Source of the DNA: Wolfiporia cocos
Lineage: Eukaryota; Basidiomycota; Agaricomycetes; Polyporales; Phaeolaceae
Direction: 5' to 3'
DNA: 64,000 bases
Assembly: GCA_029448655.1 (NCBI GenBank)
Contig: JACCLO010000020.1
Coordinates: forward strand, 186,001 to 250,000
Shown: positions 11,901 through 22,032 of the stretch, one piece after another
How positions within the stretch are numbered: the stretch's first letter is position 1
How the letters are laid out: each line of letters starts with the position of its first letter
Position numbers and translations under genes: made by a program
Notes under the pieces: model-generated
The model's database searches: none
What the model saw: only the letters and a program-made list of their open reading frames with translations
Told to the model about the DNA's origin: nothing

Positions 11901-12714
11901 TGAGGGATAGCTCGAATATTATTTGCACGATACGCATTCTGGGAATGATACGGTGGGGTGTTGTTGACTGGTTGAATAGGATGACCTGAACTTCTCTGAG
12001 ATAGTTGGGGTCGATCACCCCTGCTCCGACTGTGAGCCCATGTTTGAGTGTGAGGCCTGAGCACGAGGCTATCCTTCCGTAGGACCCTTTCAGAATCTCC
12101 ATCCACACTCTGGTGGGAATCGCCTTCCATCCCCCAGGAGCGATTTTGTCGCCCTTTGAAGCATACAGGTCATATCCGACGGCACCATCGGTTCCTTGTG
12201 TTGGGAGCTTTCCCTCGGGGGTTACTGTCATTTTGACAGTATCAAGTTGGATTGTAGCGTTGGCTGTTCGGGTTTTTTCTGTTAGCTTGTTATGGCCGAT
12301 GTCAATTTTCCCTGTTGCCCAATCGATGATGGGGCTTTCTTGTTTCAACCAGTTGTACCTGAGGATCATTTCTTCCTTTCCGATGTTTCCTACGAGGAAG
12401 CGGACCTTGCGTTCCTTCCCTCCATATTTGATGGGGAGGAAGACTTCTCAATCTACCTGCCCATCTTTGTTGGTGGTCCCATCGACATTTCGGATGGTGA
12501 TTGGGTTCTTCAGGGGTCGAGTCATGATTCGATGCCAGATGACGAGTTTGGAGTGGATCAGGGAGGACATGGCTCCTGAGTCGATGAGGGCATTCACTTT
12601 CACGGTTTTCTGCAGCTTCAGGGTTACGGGGATAAACAGCGACCTGTCGCATTCATACGAGGTAATTACATGGGCTGCGCTTTCGGGAGGTAAGACCGTG
12701 TGCTTCCTCCCTAC
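8999..12714 (-). pseudogene. pol: Element 1 pol: protease, dUTPase, RT, RNase H, integrase, chromodomain
   Basis: In order on the minus strand: aspartic protease with a LIDSGA active site (about 12590); dUTPase (about 12210-11830); reverse transcriptase with YMDDIL (about 11055-11070); RNase H (from about 10640), including its YEIYDREL segment (about 10510); an integrase zinc-binding region (HxxxxxGHPG near 9970, CxxC near 9860); the first catalytic Asp in VDFVTDLP (about 9750); and a C-terminal chromodomain with the LVHWKGYP core (about 9080). Roughly 100 residues of integrase core, including the second Asp and the Glu, are missing near 9640. In-frame TGA codons replace expected arginines at many points. 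The frame is -1 relative to gag. The copy cannot make an active integrase. Confidence 0.88.
11820..12215 (-). other. dUTPase domain between protease and RT (element 1)
   Basis: Five dUTPase motifs can be read in order: GAVGYDLYA (I), an SGLTLKHGL segment (III; the usual Arg before Ser is Cys here), VIDPNYLREVQVIL (near II/III-IV), a RIVQIIFE-like segment, and RGEKGFGSTN (V, the glycine-rich P-loop-like tail). Trimeric dUTPases hydrolyse dUTP to dUMP and keep uracil out of new DNA, in this case reverse transcripts. The Arg-to-Cys change in motif III may have cost activity. Confidence 0.85.
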
Positions 12715-14375
12715 TCGAAATCCTGATGGTCGAGGATCTGGGCAAGGAATGAGGGATTCTTAGCTTTAAGAATTCGGATCGCATTAACAGCTTCTTCTAC
12801 TGCCGTGGCTCCATCGTCCTCCTCCTCGGTGTCTTCTTCTTCTATGTGGGTGGTGGAGGTTTCCTCTTCTATTGCTTCTGCCTTTCAAGCCCTACCCTTG
12901 GTGGGGGTCTTCTTCTTCCGCTTTGGGCAGTTGCTGGAGAGATGGCCCTTCTCTTTGCAGTTGAAGCACCATCCTTCAGTTTGGAGCTTGCATCATTCTT
13001 CTGTGGACATTCGATCGACGTCCATTGCGTTCGGATCCTTTGCAGGGGGCAGTGTAGCTGGGATGGTTGACCCCTTGGCTCGCCACTGGGGTTTCTTCTT
13101 GGGGTCCCCTCGACCTTTAATGAACGTGTTATAATTGTTCTCGTTAATGGACGCCTGCTTCATCCAGTTGGTGAGGGTTATGACTGGGGGAACGATGTTT
13201 ATGATGTGCGTTACAAGCATGGGTCTGATGGCTCTCTTGTACAGGGTGATGAGGAGTGGGTTGCACTGTTGTCGGTCCAGCCCCGTCTTTCCTATGAGGT
13301 TATCAAATTCAATGTTGAAGTCGTCAATGTTCTTCTTCTCTTGTCTGAGATCGAAGAGATCATTGTTGGTTTTCTGTTTCTCTTTGATGGGTTCAAACGT
13401 GGCATCGAATTCTGCACTAAACTGGAGTAGCGTGGGGAGGACAAATGCTCCCGTCGTCGGGTCTGTGTGCTTGGTGTAGTAATTCTCCTTCCACTGGTCC
13501 ACTCGGTTGCTTCCTTGAATGTAAGACATGATGAAGAGGATTTTCTGATCATTGGTTTGGTAGTCTGTGGTGAACATGGTGAACCATGTGTTGCAGTCAT
13601 TCTTGAAGCGTTGCAGCTTCTTTCGTTCTCCCTTGAATGGTTTGGGAGTGGTGAGCTTTATGCGGTTTCCTCGGGTTGGTGGGGCGAACTGCGTGCCCCA
13701 TCCCGCGGGGTTTCCTCCGCCTGGGGGGCCTCCTCCGCCCGGTGGGCCCCCTCCGCCTGGTGGTCCTCCTGCACCTGGCGGTCCTCCTGGATTGCCTCCT
13801 GCACCACCTGTCGGATTGCCGCTGCCGCCCGGGGGACCTCCGCTCCCAGGGGGACCTCCCCCTCCAGGAACTCCTCCTTCTCCAGGCGCTCCTGCTCCGG
13901 CGGGGTTTGATCCGCTAATATTTCCAGATAGCGGATTATTAGTCATCTGAGGGATATTGGCCATTCCCCCTGCGCCCTGGCTTGTGCCGCTGCTTCCCGG
14001 AACAGTGCCTCCGCCCAGGGTTGTACTTCCCACACCCATGCTTCCTCCTGCGGGGGTGGGGTTTGTCGTCTGTCCTCCGAGTTGTCCATCACCTGTTCGG
14101 GATACGACGATGCTTGGTGTCATCAAGTTTGCGATGGTTCTGAAGTGCTCTAAAGCGGCACACGTCTGCTCCCAAGGGTCGTTTGAAGATGGGGGTAGTT
14201 GTACCCACGAGGGAATGAGCTTGTCTGGAGTTGGAATGGTGAGATATCCTCCCTTCGTGAAGAATGCTGCGGGGGAATCTCTCCACTCATGTTTCTCTTC
14301 ATAGTAGATGCGTCTGTATATTTCGGGGAGCAGGTGGATCAGCCGGTTCGGGAGATCTGGGTCAAAGTGTTGCAT
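12711..14375 (-). pseudogene. gag: Element 1 gag with Gly/Pro-rich insert and CCHC zinc knuckle
   Basis: From ATG at 14375 one frame runs to TAG at 12711, interrupted by TGA at 12993 and about 12887. Features in order: an N-terminal region with a WRDSPAAFF segment; a strongly Gly/Pro-rich stretch (about 13920-13690); the retrotransposon gag core, whose KPFKGERKK and DFNIEFDNL segments are typical of Ty3/gypsy capsids; and, after the first TGA, a C-x2-C-x4-H-x4-C knuckle (CFNCKEKGHLSSNC, about 12970). An acidic tail follows. The first TGA would remove the nucleic-acid-binding knuckle. Confidence 0.85.
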
Positions 14376-14419
14376 GGACTTGCACTTTGATAAGTGAGTC
14401 TGTTAAGAGCTCGACCTTC

Positions 14420-14957
14420 TGTTACAGATCGAATATCCATTCAGCTGAATTAACTAAGTCGAGTTACTCAGCGTATTGAGTAGCGCACTACTTGTCGGAC
14501 TCAACAGAGTCGAGCGTCAATATACTAGCTGCAGGCTTAATTGCTCAAGCCTTTGAGAACGAGTATAAGATCCTTGTAATTCAACAAGGTCGAGCTGAGG
14601 AACTTGACCGGTATTTGCAGCAGGTTTTATACTACAATTCTGTAATCGGGGTCATAGTGTCCTTGGTACTGCTACCACTAAGTCCATAAGGCTAGTACAC
14701 TAAGATGACAAATAAGAAGTGTTGCGGTTGAGCGCAACAGTGGCTTAAACGCGGAAGTTCAGTGGTTAGACACTAAGTATCAGCTAGAACCTGATACGCT
14801 GCGAGATCATGGGCATAGGGCTGTTGTACATGAAATGAGGGTCGCTGGTTGAGCAGGGAACCCTAGAAATAAATGTGTGGTAATGCGGTTGAACGCTAAG
14901 TCCTCTTCTCCAGTGAGGTGTCAAAGATATTCAGATAATTTTGTACGGACCGTAACA
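14420..14957 (-). repeat. 5' LTR of element 1
   Basis: 538 bp, TGTTACAGATCG...GGACCGTAACA as written on the plus strand. It directly abuts the start of a 289-bp dispersed repeat at 14958. Close copies are the interrupted LTR at 6003-7827 and the inverted solo LTR at 15685-16218. Confidence 0.9.
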
Positions 14958-15246
14958 ATCCCTGACCTGCTCAGGATCCAAAAGTGGACAAATATGATCT
15001 GTAGATTACATAATATGCACCTCCAGACACTTGTCATAATCATTTTACCTTGTCAGACCGTGTTCTGGGTGTTCAGAATCACATCAGAACCCAGCCCGAA
15101 ATCTCCCCGAAACATACCAAAAATGTCATCATTCTGGTGAGATTCTGGGGTCCCAGATTTTTCTTAGAGTTCGCTCAGAATCCGCTCAGAATCCGTTGAT
15201 TCTGACGAGATTCTGGGCACCAGAGAATCGCCCATTTCACGCAGTG
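14958..15246. repeat. Dispersed 289-bp repeat R, copy 1
   Basis: Nearly identical to 25586-25876. It contains the internal complementary pieces CTGGGTGTTC and TCAGAACCCAG and several CAGAATC strings. It has no ORF, and I see no terminal inverted repeat. Class unknown. Confidence 0.75.
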
Positions 15247-15684
15247 CATTAGCCAACTGAGCTACAGTGCAACTAGTATCTTTGCACTTTAAAGAAATAT
15301 ATAGAGTATTTTGTAAACTTCATTTTCACAGTTTAACATCTTCCATAACACAAATACAAATGAATCTGCCTCTAAAGACCTGTGATTCCACTGTATTCAA
15401 CTTTCCCATTGTGAATTGCTCCAGGTCAGGCATGGTAAAACAAGCTACCACTATCATTGATTTTTTTATGCTTGTTGTAGCAGTTAGTTGCCTTGATGAT
15501 TTGCGGAAATTGTGTGTAAAATTTGCGTTATATATATATTGATTGGTCAATGCTAACTGTTGTCACTATGGCTCAGTTGGCTAATTATGCTGCAATGCTT
15601 TTATTCTCATCCGTGCTAAGGTCCTTGGTTCGAATCCTGAATGTACCATTTTATTGTCACAGTAGATTAATCTGCCGCAGCTAG
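15247..15684. mobile_element. Truncated family A miniature element (second copy)
   Basis: It matches the interior and right arm of the element at 1648-3094, without the Tc1-like insertion. The left end is cut off by repeat R and the right end by the inverted solo LTR at 15685. It supplies the pre-insertion site that proves the nested Tc1-like insertion. Confidence 0.8.
15563..15648 (+). pseudogene. tRNA-like sequence in family A copy 2
   Basis: TGGCTCAGTTGG (A box) and GGTTCGAATCC (B box) are unchanged from the copy at 2874, while the bases between and the acceptor region have drifted. Both promoter boxes kept while surroundings change is worth noting. Confidence 0.55.
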
Positions 15685-16218
15685 TGTTACGGTCCGTATG
15701 AATCTGTATACCTTTGATGCCTCACTGGAGAAGAGGACTTAGCGTTCAACCGCATTACCACACATTTATTTCTAGGGTTCCCTGCTCAACCAGCGACCCT
15801 CATTTCATGTACAACAGCCCTATGCCCATGATCTCGCAGCGTATCAGGTTCTAGCTGATACTTAGTGTCTAACCACTGAACTTCCGCGTTTTAGCCACTG
15901 TTGCGCTCAACCGCAACACTTCTTATTTGTCATCTTAGTGTACTAGCCTTATGGACTTAGTGGTAGCAGTACCAAGGACACTATGACCCCGATTACAGAA
16001 TTGTAGTATAAAACCTGCTGTAAATACCGGTCGAGTTCCTCAGCTCGACCTTGTTGAATTACAAGGATCTTATACTCGTTCTCAAAGGCTTGAGCAATTA
16101 AGCCTGCAGCTAGTATATTGACGCTCGACTCTGTTGAGTCCGACAAGTAGTGCGCTACTCGATACACTGAGTAACTTGACTTAGTTATTTCAGCTGAACG
16201 GATATTCGATCCATAACA
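15685..16218 (+). repeat. Solo LTR of element 1 family, inverted
   Basis: 534 bp, TGTTACGGTCCG...CATAACA, the reverse complement of the LTR at 14420-14957. It sits exactly between the truncated family A element (left flank GCTAG) and the KDZ pseudogene (right flank GTTGT). The flanks do not match, so this junction has been rearranged rather than being a simple insertion. Confidence 0.85.
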
Positions 16219-18031
16219 GTTGTGAGTATCTCTTAACAGGTGAAAGTCCCCCAGGAAATTGTAATGGGATACTCTCTCCCAGTCAGCAGTGGGCTTTGGG
16301 GGATCCAGCTTCAAAGCAGCCTGATTGTATATCTTGACGGCATTTCGGATGGCTTTTGATCACGCTTGCAGCGATTTAGCAATGTACGTTCGCACGCGAT
16401 ATCCTTGAAACAGATTGATCATTAATTACAATCATATAAAAGCCACAGCACTTACCCGTCTGCAATATGTTCATCCTGTGTAATTCGAACAGGCATTGGA
16501 TTATGAGGTGCTGGAGATTGTCCAACACCTTATGATACTGCCTATTTGTCATGTAGCTTACTGCGTCGATGTATTGCTGATCTGTTACTTCCCACTGCCT
16601 GGCAATTCCCATGTGAACCTCCATTTCTGTAACCTCACGTGGAAATGTAGCATGTCGTTCACGTAGGAATTTACACCGAGTCTCCAGCTTTCACGTGCGA
16701 GACAATTCAGCATTATAGTCGACTGAGCTGGCAATTGAAGGAGTGAAACGTAATTCAGCGGGGGAAGCGCGATAGAATTTCGAAGAGATGCCTTCAAGTT
16801 CAGCCACTACTGCACGTAGCTCTTGTAACACCTCGACGTAGGCGACCGCGTGTAAATTAGCATCGTTCTCGTGCTTGAGCTGCTGAAAATAGGAGCGGTC
16901 CTCTTCATGCAATGTGTGTATCTGATCCAGTGTGATGCCTAGTGAGTCCAGTGCTTCTTCCAGAGCTGTATATTCTGAGTCCAAGATGTCTAGAGCCTGC
17001 CTATAATTATTGAAGATCATAGTGCTCAGGTTTGCATATTTTTCCTCATCCCATTGTTTGAAGTAAGTGTCGATTAGAATGCATCGGCAATATGCCGATG
17101 CATGTCAAGTGACAGAGGCAAGATTGTTTGATGCACTGAATATTCTCTCCAGTGTCTCGAGATCCTCGATGCCTGCACCTTCAATGACGTTCAGATGGTT
17201 GCGCGTCTGACACGGATAGCAGTGAGTATATCTGTGGAAGGCATTCACACAGCATCTGCAGTTTGCCTCTTTCCATCTCCATTTGAGAGAACTGCGTCGT
17301 ATAGTCCCCTCAAACTCGCATCCAATGTTGTATTCCACGAGTACTGACACAAACTAACTCAGATGCTTACTCTGCTAGTGATGTTGAAGGGTAGTCGGGC
17401 TAGTAGAGGCTATACAAAGTGAGTAGAGCGAGTTGATTGTAGACAAAGGCTTGTTAGGCCGTAAGACTGTATATCAAGGTGAATAGAACTGAGGTGTAAG
17501 CGCCTCAGACTACCAGTATATATACATCTGAAGTAAGACCCCTAATACTATGCAGGCCCAATGGTACCTAGTATCGGTAATACTCCATGTGATCTATCAG
17601 TAAGCCCGGGTTGTGCCCGAGGCTCTCAGTCAGCATGCACGTGACTTGTCACATGCTCAAGAATCCGGACTAATGTTATAGACCCCGATGAAACTTGCCA
17701 GAAGGTTCCAGGTCTAGAACTTGTGGACCTCCAACCGTATCTAAGGTTTCGTAAGTACCTATCTACATGGACTTATATGTGATAATACTAGAATAATTCG
17801 TAGAAGTCTAGGAAAAATGACTAGAAATAAGGAAAAATCTGTGACAAGTACACGTTCGCCAAATACATTGAGTGATTTTGATACAATTGCCAGGGTATAC
17901 TTGGCTCTATGCAATTAGTTAGCCATAGTTCACTATAATAACGCATGCTTACAGTTCTCCACTTCGTACCATGTCCATGAGCCACAGAATAAATCCATGT
18001 CTGCATGCACTGGCAAAGATCCTGGTCTCAT

Positions 18032-18522
18032 TGTCACAGTTTATTCGGTGACGTTTCCTTTATTATATATTTTGGCTTTACCGGGAGTCGAACTCACGGC
18101 TTCACAACTATAGAGCACGTGACATCCTTATTGGTGTCACTGTACTTACTGGAGATAACGCGCATCTCTTACAGATAAGATAGTACATTAGATAAGCGTT
18201 CTAGGCTATGACTCATAGGCGCGCGCGCACAGGCCACGTTGCTTTAGGGTAGACAATATGGCCTTTGGTTACGGCGCTCCTGATGTACATAAATACCTGG
18301 GTCTTGAGGCGTTCCTACCTCAGACCTTTTAATCTCGACTTTGGGGCTTAGGCCCTCCATTGCTCGTCATCCCCTGCTGCGCTCCTTGTGAATACTCACT
18401 AGTCTGTTGAAGTACCTCGACCTCGACTTAGGGCTTGGGTACCCCTTCGTCGACTTAGTCTTGGGAGTCAGGCTTGGAGTGGGACGTTAGGCGTTGAGGG
18501 ATGACCCTAGAGTTTTGGGTCA
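18032..18522. repeat. Solo LTR of family X, inside KDZ pseudogene
   Basis: 491 bp starting TGTCACAG and ending GGGTCA, with perfect 5-bp target repeats CTCAT at 18027-18031 and 18523-18527. Removing it restores the KDZ reading across the site. It carries a tRNA-like block 40-110 bp from its TGTCACAG end that the related copy at 20304-20708 lacks. Confidence 0.85.
18074..18140 (-). pseudogene. tRNA-like block in LTR X
   Basis: On the minus strand a clear B-box context GAGTTCGACTCCC is present. An A box is not convincing. The block lies at the same distance from the LTR end as the better tRNA-Ser-like block at 31911-31992. Confidence 0.4.
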
Positions 18523-20253
18523 CTCATCAAAAATTGCCCACATTTTTTTTCTCATCAGACGCCACCACCTTCCAGTTCTTCGTACACAGTTCATAATCTG
18601 GGTGATCGATGGCTCCATCCGTCAGATCACCTTCAGTCATGTCTTGAGTATCCTCCTCTGCATCGTCACCCTCCTCCTCCTCTGCATATTCTGCCTGCGA
18701 ATCGTTTGGTCTGTGCTTACGAGATTGCACCTCATTTGCGTACTGATTAACGAAGTCCTGTGCTAAGAAGTACTTGCTTTCCTCGAAGATTCAGATATCT
18801 CCTTGCATCCTGTTGTCGAATGGAGCAGGGCACTTGAGAGAATTGTTACTGTCCATACATATGAGCCTCTTCCACTTCAGAGCAGGCTCCCCAATAAGCT
18901 GTGAGATGACATGAGAGATTTAAAAGCAATTTGAGGCCCCCACATACCTCATAGCCACAAGCTGGACAACCATACAAAACACGCCAGTTTGGAGAGTCGC
19001 GTCCGAGTGCAGTGAGTACTTGCTTGTCAACGATGCGACACATGCCAAAATATACCTCAAACACATCTGCAACTAGGGTTCGAAAGCGCGCTTTATACAG
19101 AATCTAAAATATATTATAGATTGCGGGCAACATAGTGTATGAGCTAATGTACCTAATATAAGTAACACATCAACTTGCAGAAGGCTTCTATGCTGAATGA
19201 TGCTTTGAATGGTCGAGTTGAATATAGGAACTCAAGTGATTTTAATGAGATGGCGACGATCGGATTGATCGGCGTGGTACCGAGATATCCGTGCATTACT
19301 ATAGCCTCAGTGTTTGATTGCATACTTGAAGCACATCGGAAAGTAACAGAGGTGTAAGACTAAAGATATCGAATGCAGAAATGTCGAATGTTGTCGCCAG
19401 TGTGTCAGACGCAGGCTCCTCTGTACAATCTGCGTAGCGCCAGTGGGTATACGCTACCACAAGTCCTGGAAGTACCACATGCCAATTCTCGTCCATGTGT
19501 TGTATACGCTGGTGCCAGGTACATGCGTCCTTTCTCCTACAAAAACTGCGCATATGATATTTAGCAGCAGCAGCTATAAAAGTGTCATACAACATACCTT
19601 GAATGTGTAATATCTTGTAGTGCGTGCATGAAATCTTCGTTCATACGCAGATCCTCAGGGATGGTCTCCCATTCATTGTCATCGTTGCCAACAGCCTCTG
19701 AGAACACCCCGGCTGGCTCGGCATCTTCAACGTCCATGGGTACTTGATCGCCACAGATTTCGGCAAGGATGCCCAAAGATTGCCAGCTTAAGCCTGAGAT
19801 CGTCATTATTACAAACTGCGCTAGAATAGGTAATGCCCAACATACCTGCAGACCTCATCTCGTTCCTCTCCTTAACCTTCTGTCTCTCTTAAAAGAGGTC
19901 ACGTTGTTTTAAGTTTTTGTCGACTGAACTCCAACCCAACCCCTGGCCTACAGATGTATGCACAGTACGTGAGAGTCCTTTGGTACGTGCCATGCTGAAT
20001 AGATGCAACTGAATAAAGCCGATTATGAGCTTGTATAGTGAGTCGAAGTAAGTTAGGCACAAGTATCGTCGAACGTCTCGGAAGACCTCAAGCTTGCCAG
20101 CTCACATGATAGATCATCGATCATGATCAGACACACTTATACATCCTCCAGTGCGCACCTGGCTAACCATTTGTAAGTCGAATAAGAGTCATAATAAAAC
20201 ACAGGAGTGTTAACATAAATGTAAAGCGAAGGAGGAGGGTTCTGAAAATACAA

Positions 20254-20792
20254 AGGAAATAAATCTGCAACCACAGAGGATGGGAATCATCATCAGACAC
20301 AGGTGACCCAAAACTCTAGGGGTCATCCCTCAACGCCTAATGCCCAACTAACCAGACATGGCATCCCAAGACTAAGTCGACGAAGGGGTCACCACACCCT
20401 AAGACGAGGTCGAGGTACGTCACACAGACTAGCAAGTATACTTAAGAGCGTAAGCAAGGTGATGATGAGCAAGGAGGGCCTAAGCCCCAATGTCGAGATT
20501 AAAAGGTCTGAGGCAAGAACGCTGCAAGACCCAAGCTTGTATGTACATCAGGAGCGCTGAACCAAAGGCCATATTGTCTACCCTAAAGCAATGCGGCCTG
20601 TGCACACGCACCTACGAGTCATAGTCTAGAACACTTATCTAATGTACTATCTTATCTGTAAAAGCCAAAACAATCTTTATAGATAACGTCACTGAATAAT
20701 TTGTGACAAGAGGAGCGTTATGAGGGTGTGTATCTGAAGCAGAGGAAATAAATCTGCAACCACGAAGGATGGGAATCATCATCAGACACAGG
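20254..20792. repeat. 50-bp direct repeats around an LTR
   Basis: The 50-bp sequence at 20254-20303 (AGGAAATAAATCTGC...CAGACACAGG) recurs at 20743-20792 with few changes. The LTR at 20304-20708 lies between them, directly after the first copy. Confidence 0.75.
20304..20708. repeat. LTR of family X lacking the tRNA-like block
   Basis: 405 bp, TGACCCAAAAC...TTTGTGACA, the reverse complement of the LTR at 18032-18522. The flanks ACAGG and AGAGG could be a decayed 5-bp target duplication. Aligned with the other copy, the gap falls between TTTGGCTTT and TACAGATAAG, exactly where the other copy has the tRNA-like block. Confidence 0.75.
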
Positions 20793-22032
20793 GGTGTGGA
20801 AATAAATCTGCAGCTGTGACTGCAGAGGCATAGCCACTAAGTCCCTACAGACTTGTCCATGTGCGCTCACTCAGCTGGCAATGATGTCATGATCGAAGAT
20901 TGAGAAGCCAGAGATAAGATGCGTCTGACCGAACGAATGTCAGCAAGTGCCAAGGTACAATTAGATAAGCATTCTAATCTAGAGATTCGGGTGCCAAACC
21001 CAATGTCATCCGCCCGCTGAGTGACGCATCCATCTCAATCACCAGGGCAACAAAACTTTAATATGACTCTACAAAGCTGTAAATACTATATTACATATGA
21101 TACAAAAAGCGTGAGTCGAAAATTCGAAGAATGAGCCCACCATCGCCGCTGATGTGCACGACAGCGTCGGTGTGGCGGCGCAATTAGATAAGCACGCTGC
21201 TATCTGAAGGTCGGGGCATGACAAGGCCGAGCACTGAGCGTGGGATAACATTCCGCATTTGGAAGGTCAGACGCCCACCAGATGTCATCCGTCATCAGGT
21301 GGCGGCATCCACCCCACGTGTGGGAGCTATGGGAATATTGTTATTACCATTGGAATCGTAGGGCTACATTGTCTAGAAAGTGTGAAAGAACAGTGTGATT
21401 ATGTAAAGAATTGAGCGTGCCATCACCGCCGTCATGCATGACAGTGGTGGCGGGGCGCTTGTCGGTGGTGCAGGGGCAGCAGGGTGCTGGTAGGTGGCGC
21501 GGGGAGTGAGGCGCTGGTGAGTGGTGTGGGGAGTGGGCAGGCACATGATCTTCACCCCAGAAGGGCAATCGACTGTGGTGCTACTGGCAGTATGCGGGTA
21601 GGACGATAATTCAAGCTTATTAGCTTGGCACACGCATGTGTATGGCAAGCTAATAAGCTTGGTAATACGTGAGGTTTAGGTGGCGATATCAATGTGACAG
21701 ATCGTGACAAACCTGCACAGGGGAGTCACATATGATCACAACGAGTCACACTATGTGACAGATTTGATCGCGCATAACATCTCATAATGCATATAGCAAA
21801 ATCCGAGGACCGACGGTATGCATTACTAGATAGTCAACTGTAAGTGAACATGACGCAATGCAAGGCTGTCACGATGGACAGAACCTGCTGCCGTAGACCC
21901 ACCATGCATATGAATGCGTTGCATCTCCAATAGTCTCTTCGGATCCGAGATGAACGATGCCAGCGCCGTTGGCCGCTAGCTAGTGGCATGTTTCCCATGA
22001 GACTACAGGTTTGTATCACTCGTTACACTGCC
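20793..22032. other. Intergenic with SINE-like fragments and a hairpin
   Basis: No gene recognised. Two related pieces (about 20955-21060 and 21180-21320) share AATTAGATAAGC and, on the opposite strand, weak tRNA-like D-arm and T-arm strings. A GC-rich simple-sequence tract lies at about 21450-21540. Confidence 0.35.
21612..21661. repeat. 16-bp perfect inverted repeat
   Basis: CAAGCTTATTAGCTTG at 21612-21627 and its exact reverse complement at 21646-21661, separated by 18 bp. It may be a cruciform or terminator-like hairpin for the kinase gene, whose stop lies 372 bp away, but there is no direct support for a role. Confidence 0.7.

Larger units (their letters stand above)
6003..14957 (-). 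mobile_element. Ty3/gypsy chromovirus (element 1) with dUTPase, chromodomain and extra 3' ORF
   Basis: A full-length but decayed LTR retrotransposon coded on the minus strand. The 5' LTR is 14420-14957 and the 3' LTR is 6003-7827, interrupted by two insertions. The order on the coding strand is gag with a CCHC knuckle, aspartic protease, dUTPase, reverse transcriptase (YMDD), RNase H, integrase with a zinc-binding N-terminus but a deleted core, chromodomain, then an additional ORF. Both LTRs end TGTTAC...GTAACA. The immediate flanks (AATAT left, ATCCC right) do not match, so either there was recombination after insertion or the target duplication has decayed. The stops I checked are nearly all TGA where arginine is expected. 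Confidence 0.9.
16219..19993 (-). pseudogene. KDZ (Kyakuja-Dileera-Zisupton) transposase, decayed
   Basis: Minus-strand fragments follow the order of fungal KDZ transposases with a CxC2-like N-terminus: a start at 19993; WETIPEDLRMNED (about 19670); DFMHALQDITHSRY; a TWHQRIQ..MDENW segment (about 19500); ALGRDSPNWRVLYGCPAC (about 18990); CTKNWKVVASDEKK (about 18560); and, after an LTR insertion, KYTLAIVSKSLNVFG (about 17880). Then come YNIGCEFEGTIRRSSLK (about 17330), NHLNVIEGAGIEDLETLERI (about 17150) and a C-terminal ELHRMNILQTG followed by an intron. KDZ enzymes are DDE transposases of large DNA elements. Several stops and indels are present. The 3' end is lost at the inverted LTR. Confidence 0.85.

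Noticed and set aside
14376..14419. Primer-binding site of element 1 complementary to a tRNA 3' end
   Set aside because: The bases next to the 5' LTR (GAAGGTCGAGCTC on the minus strand) do not start with the TGG expected for tRNA priming. Self-priming, as in some Ty3/gypsy chromoviruses, cannot be shown without folding the transcript.
14492..14689. 65-codon open frame inside the element 1 LTR, seen again in the copy at 15685-16218
   Set aside because: It lies wholly within the LTR and the third copy (6003) breaks it. Its presence in two copies follows from LTR identity, not from coding constraint.
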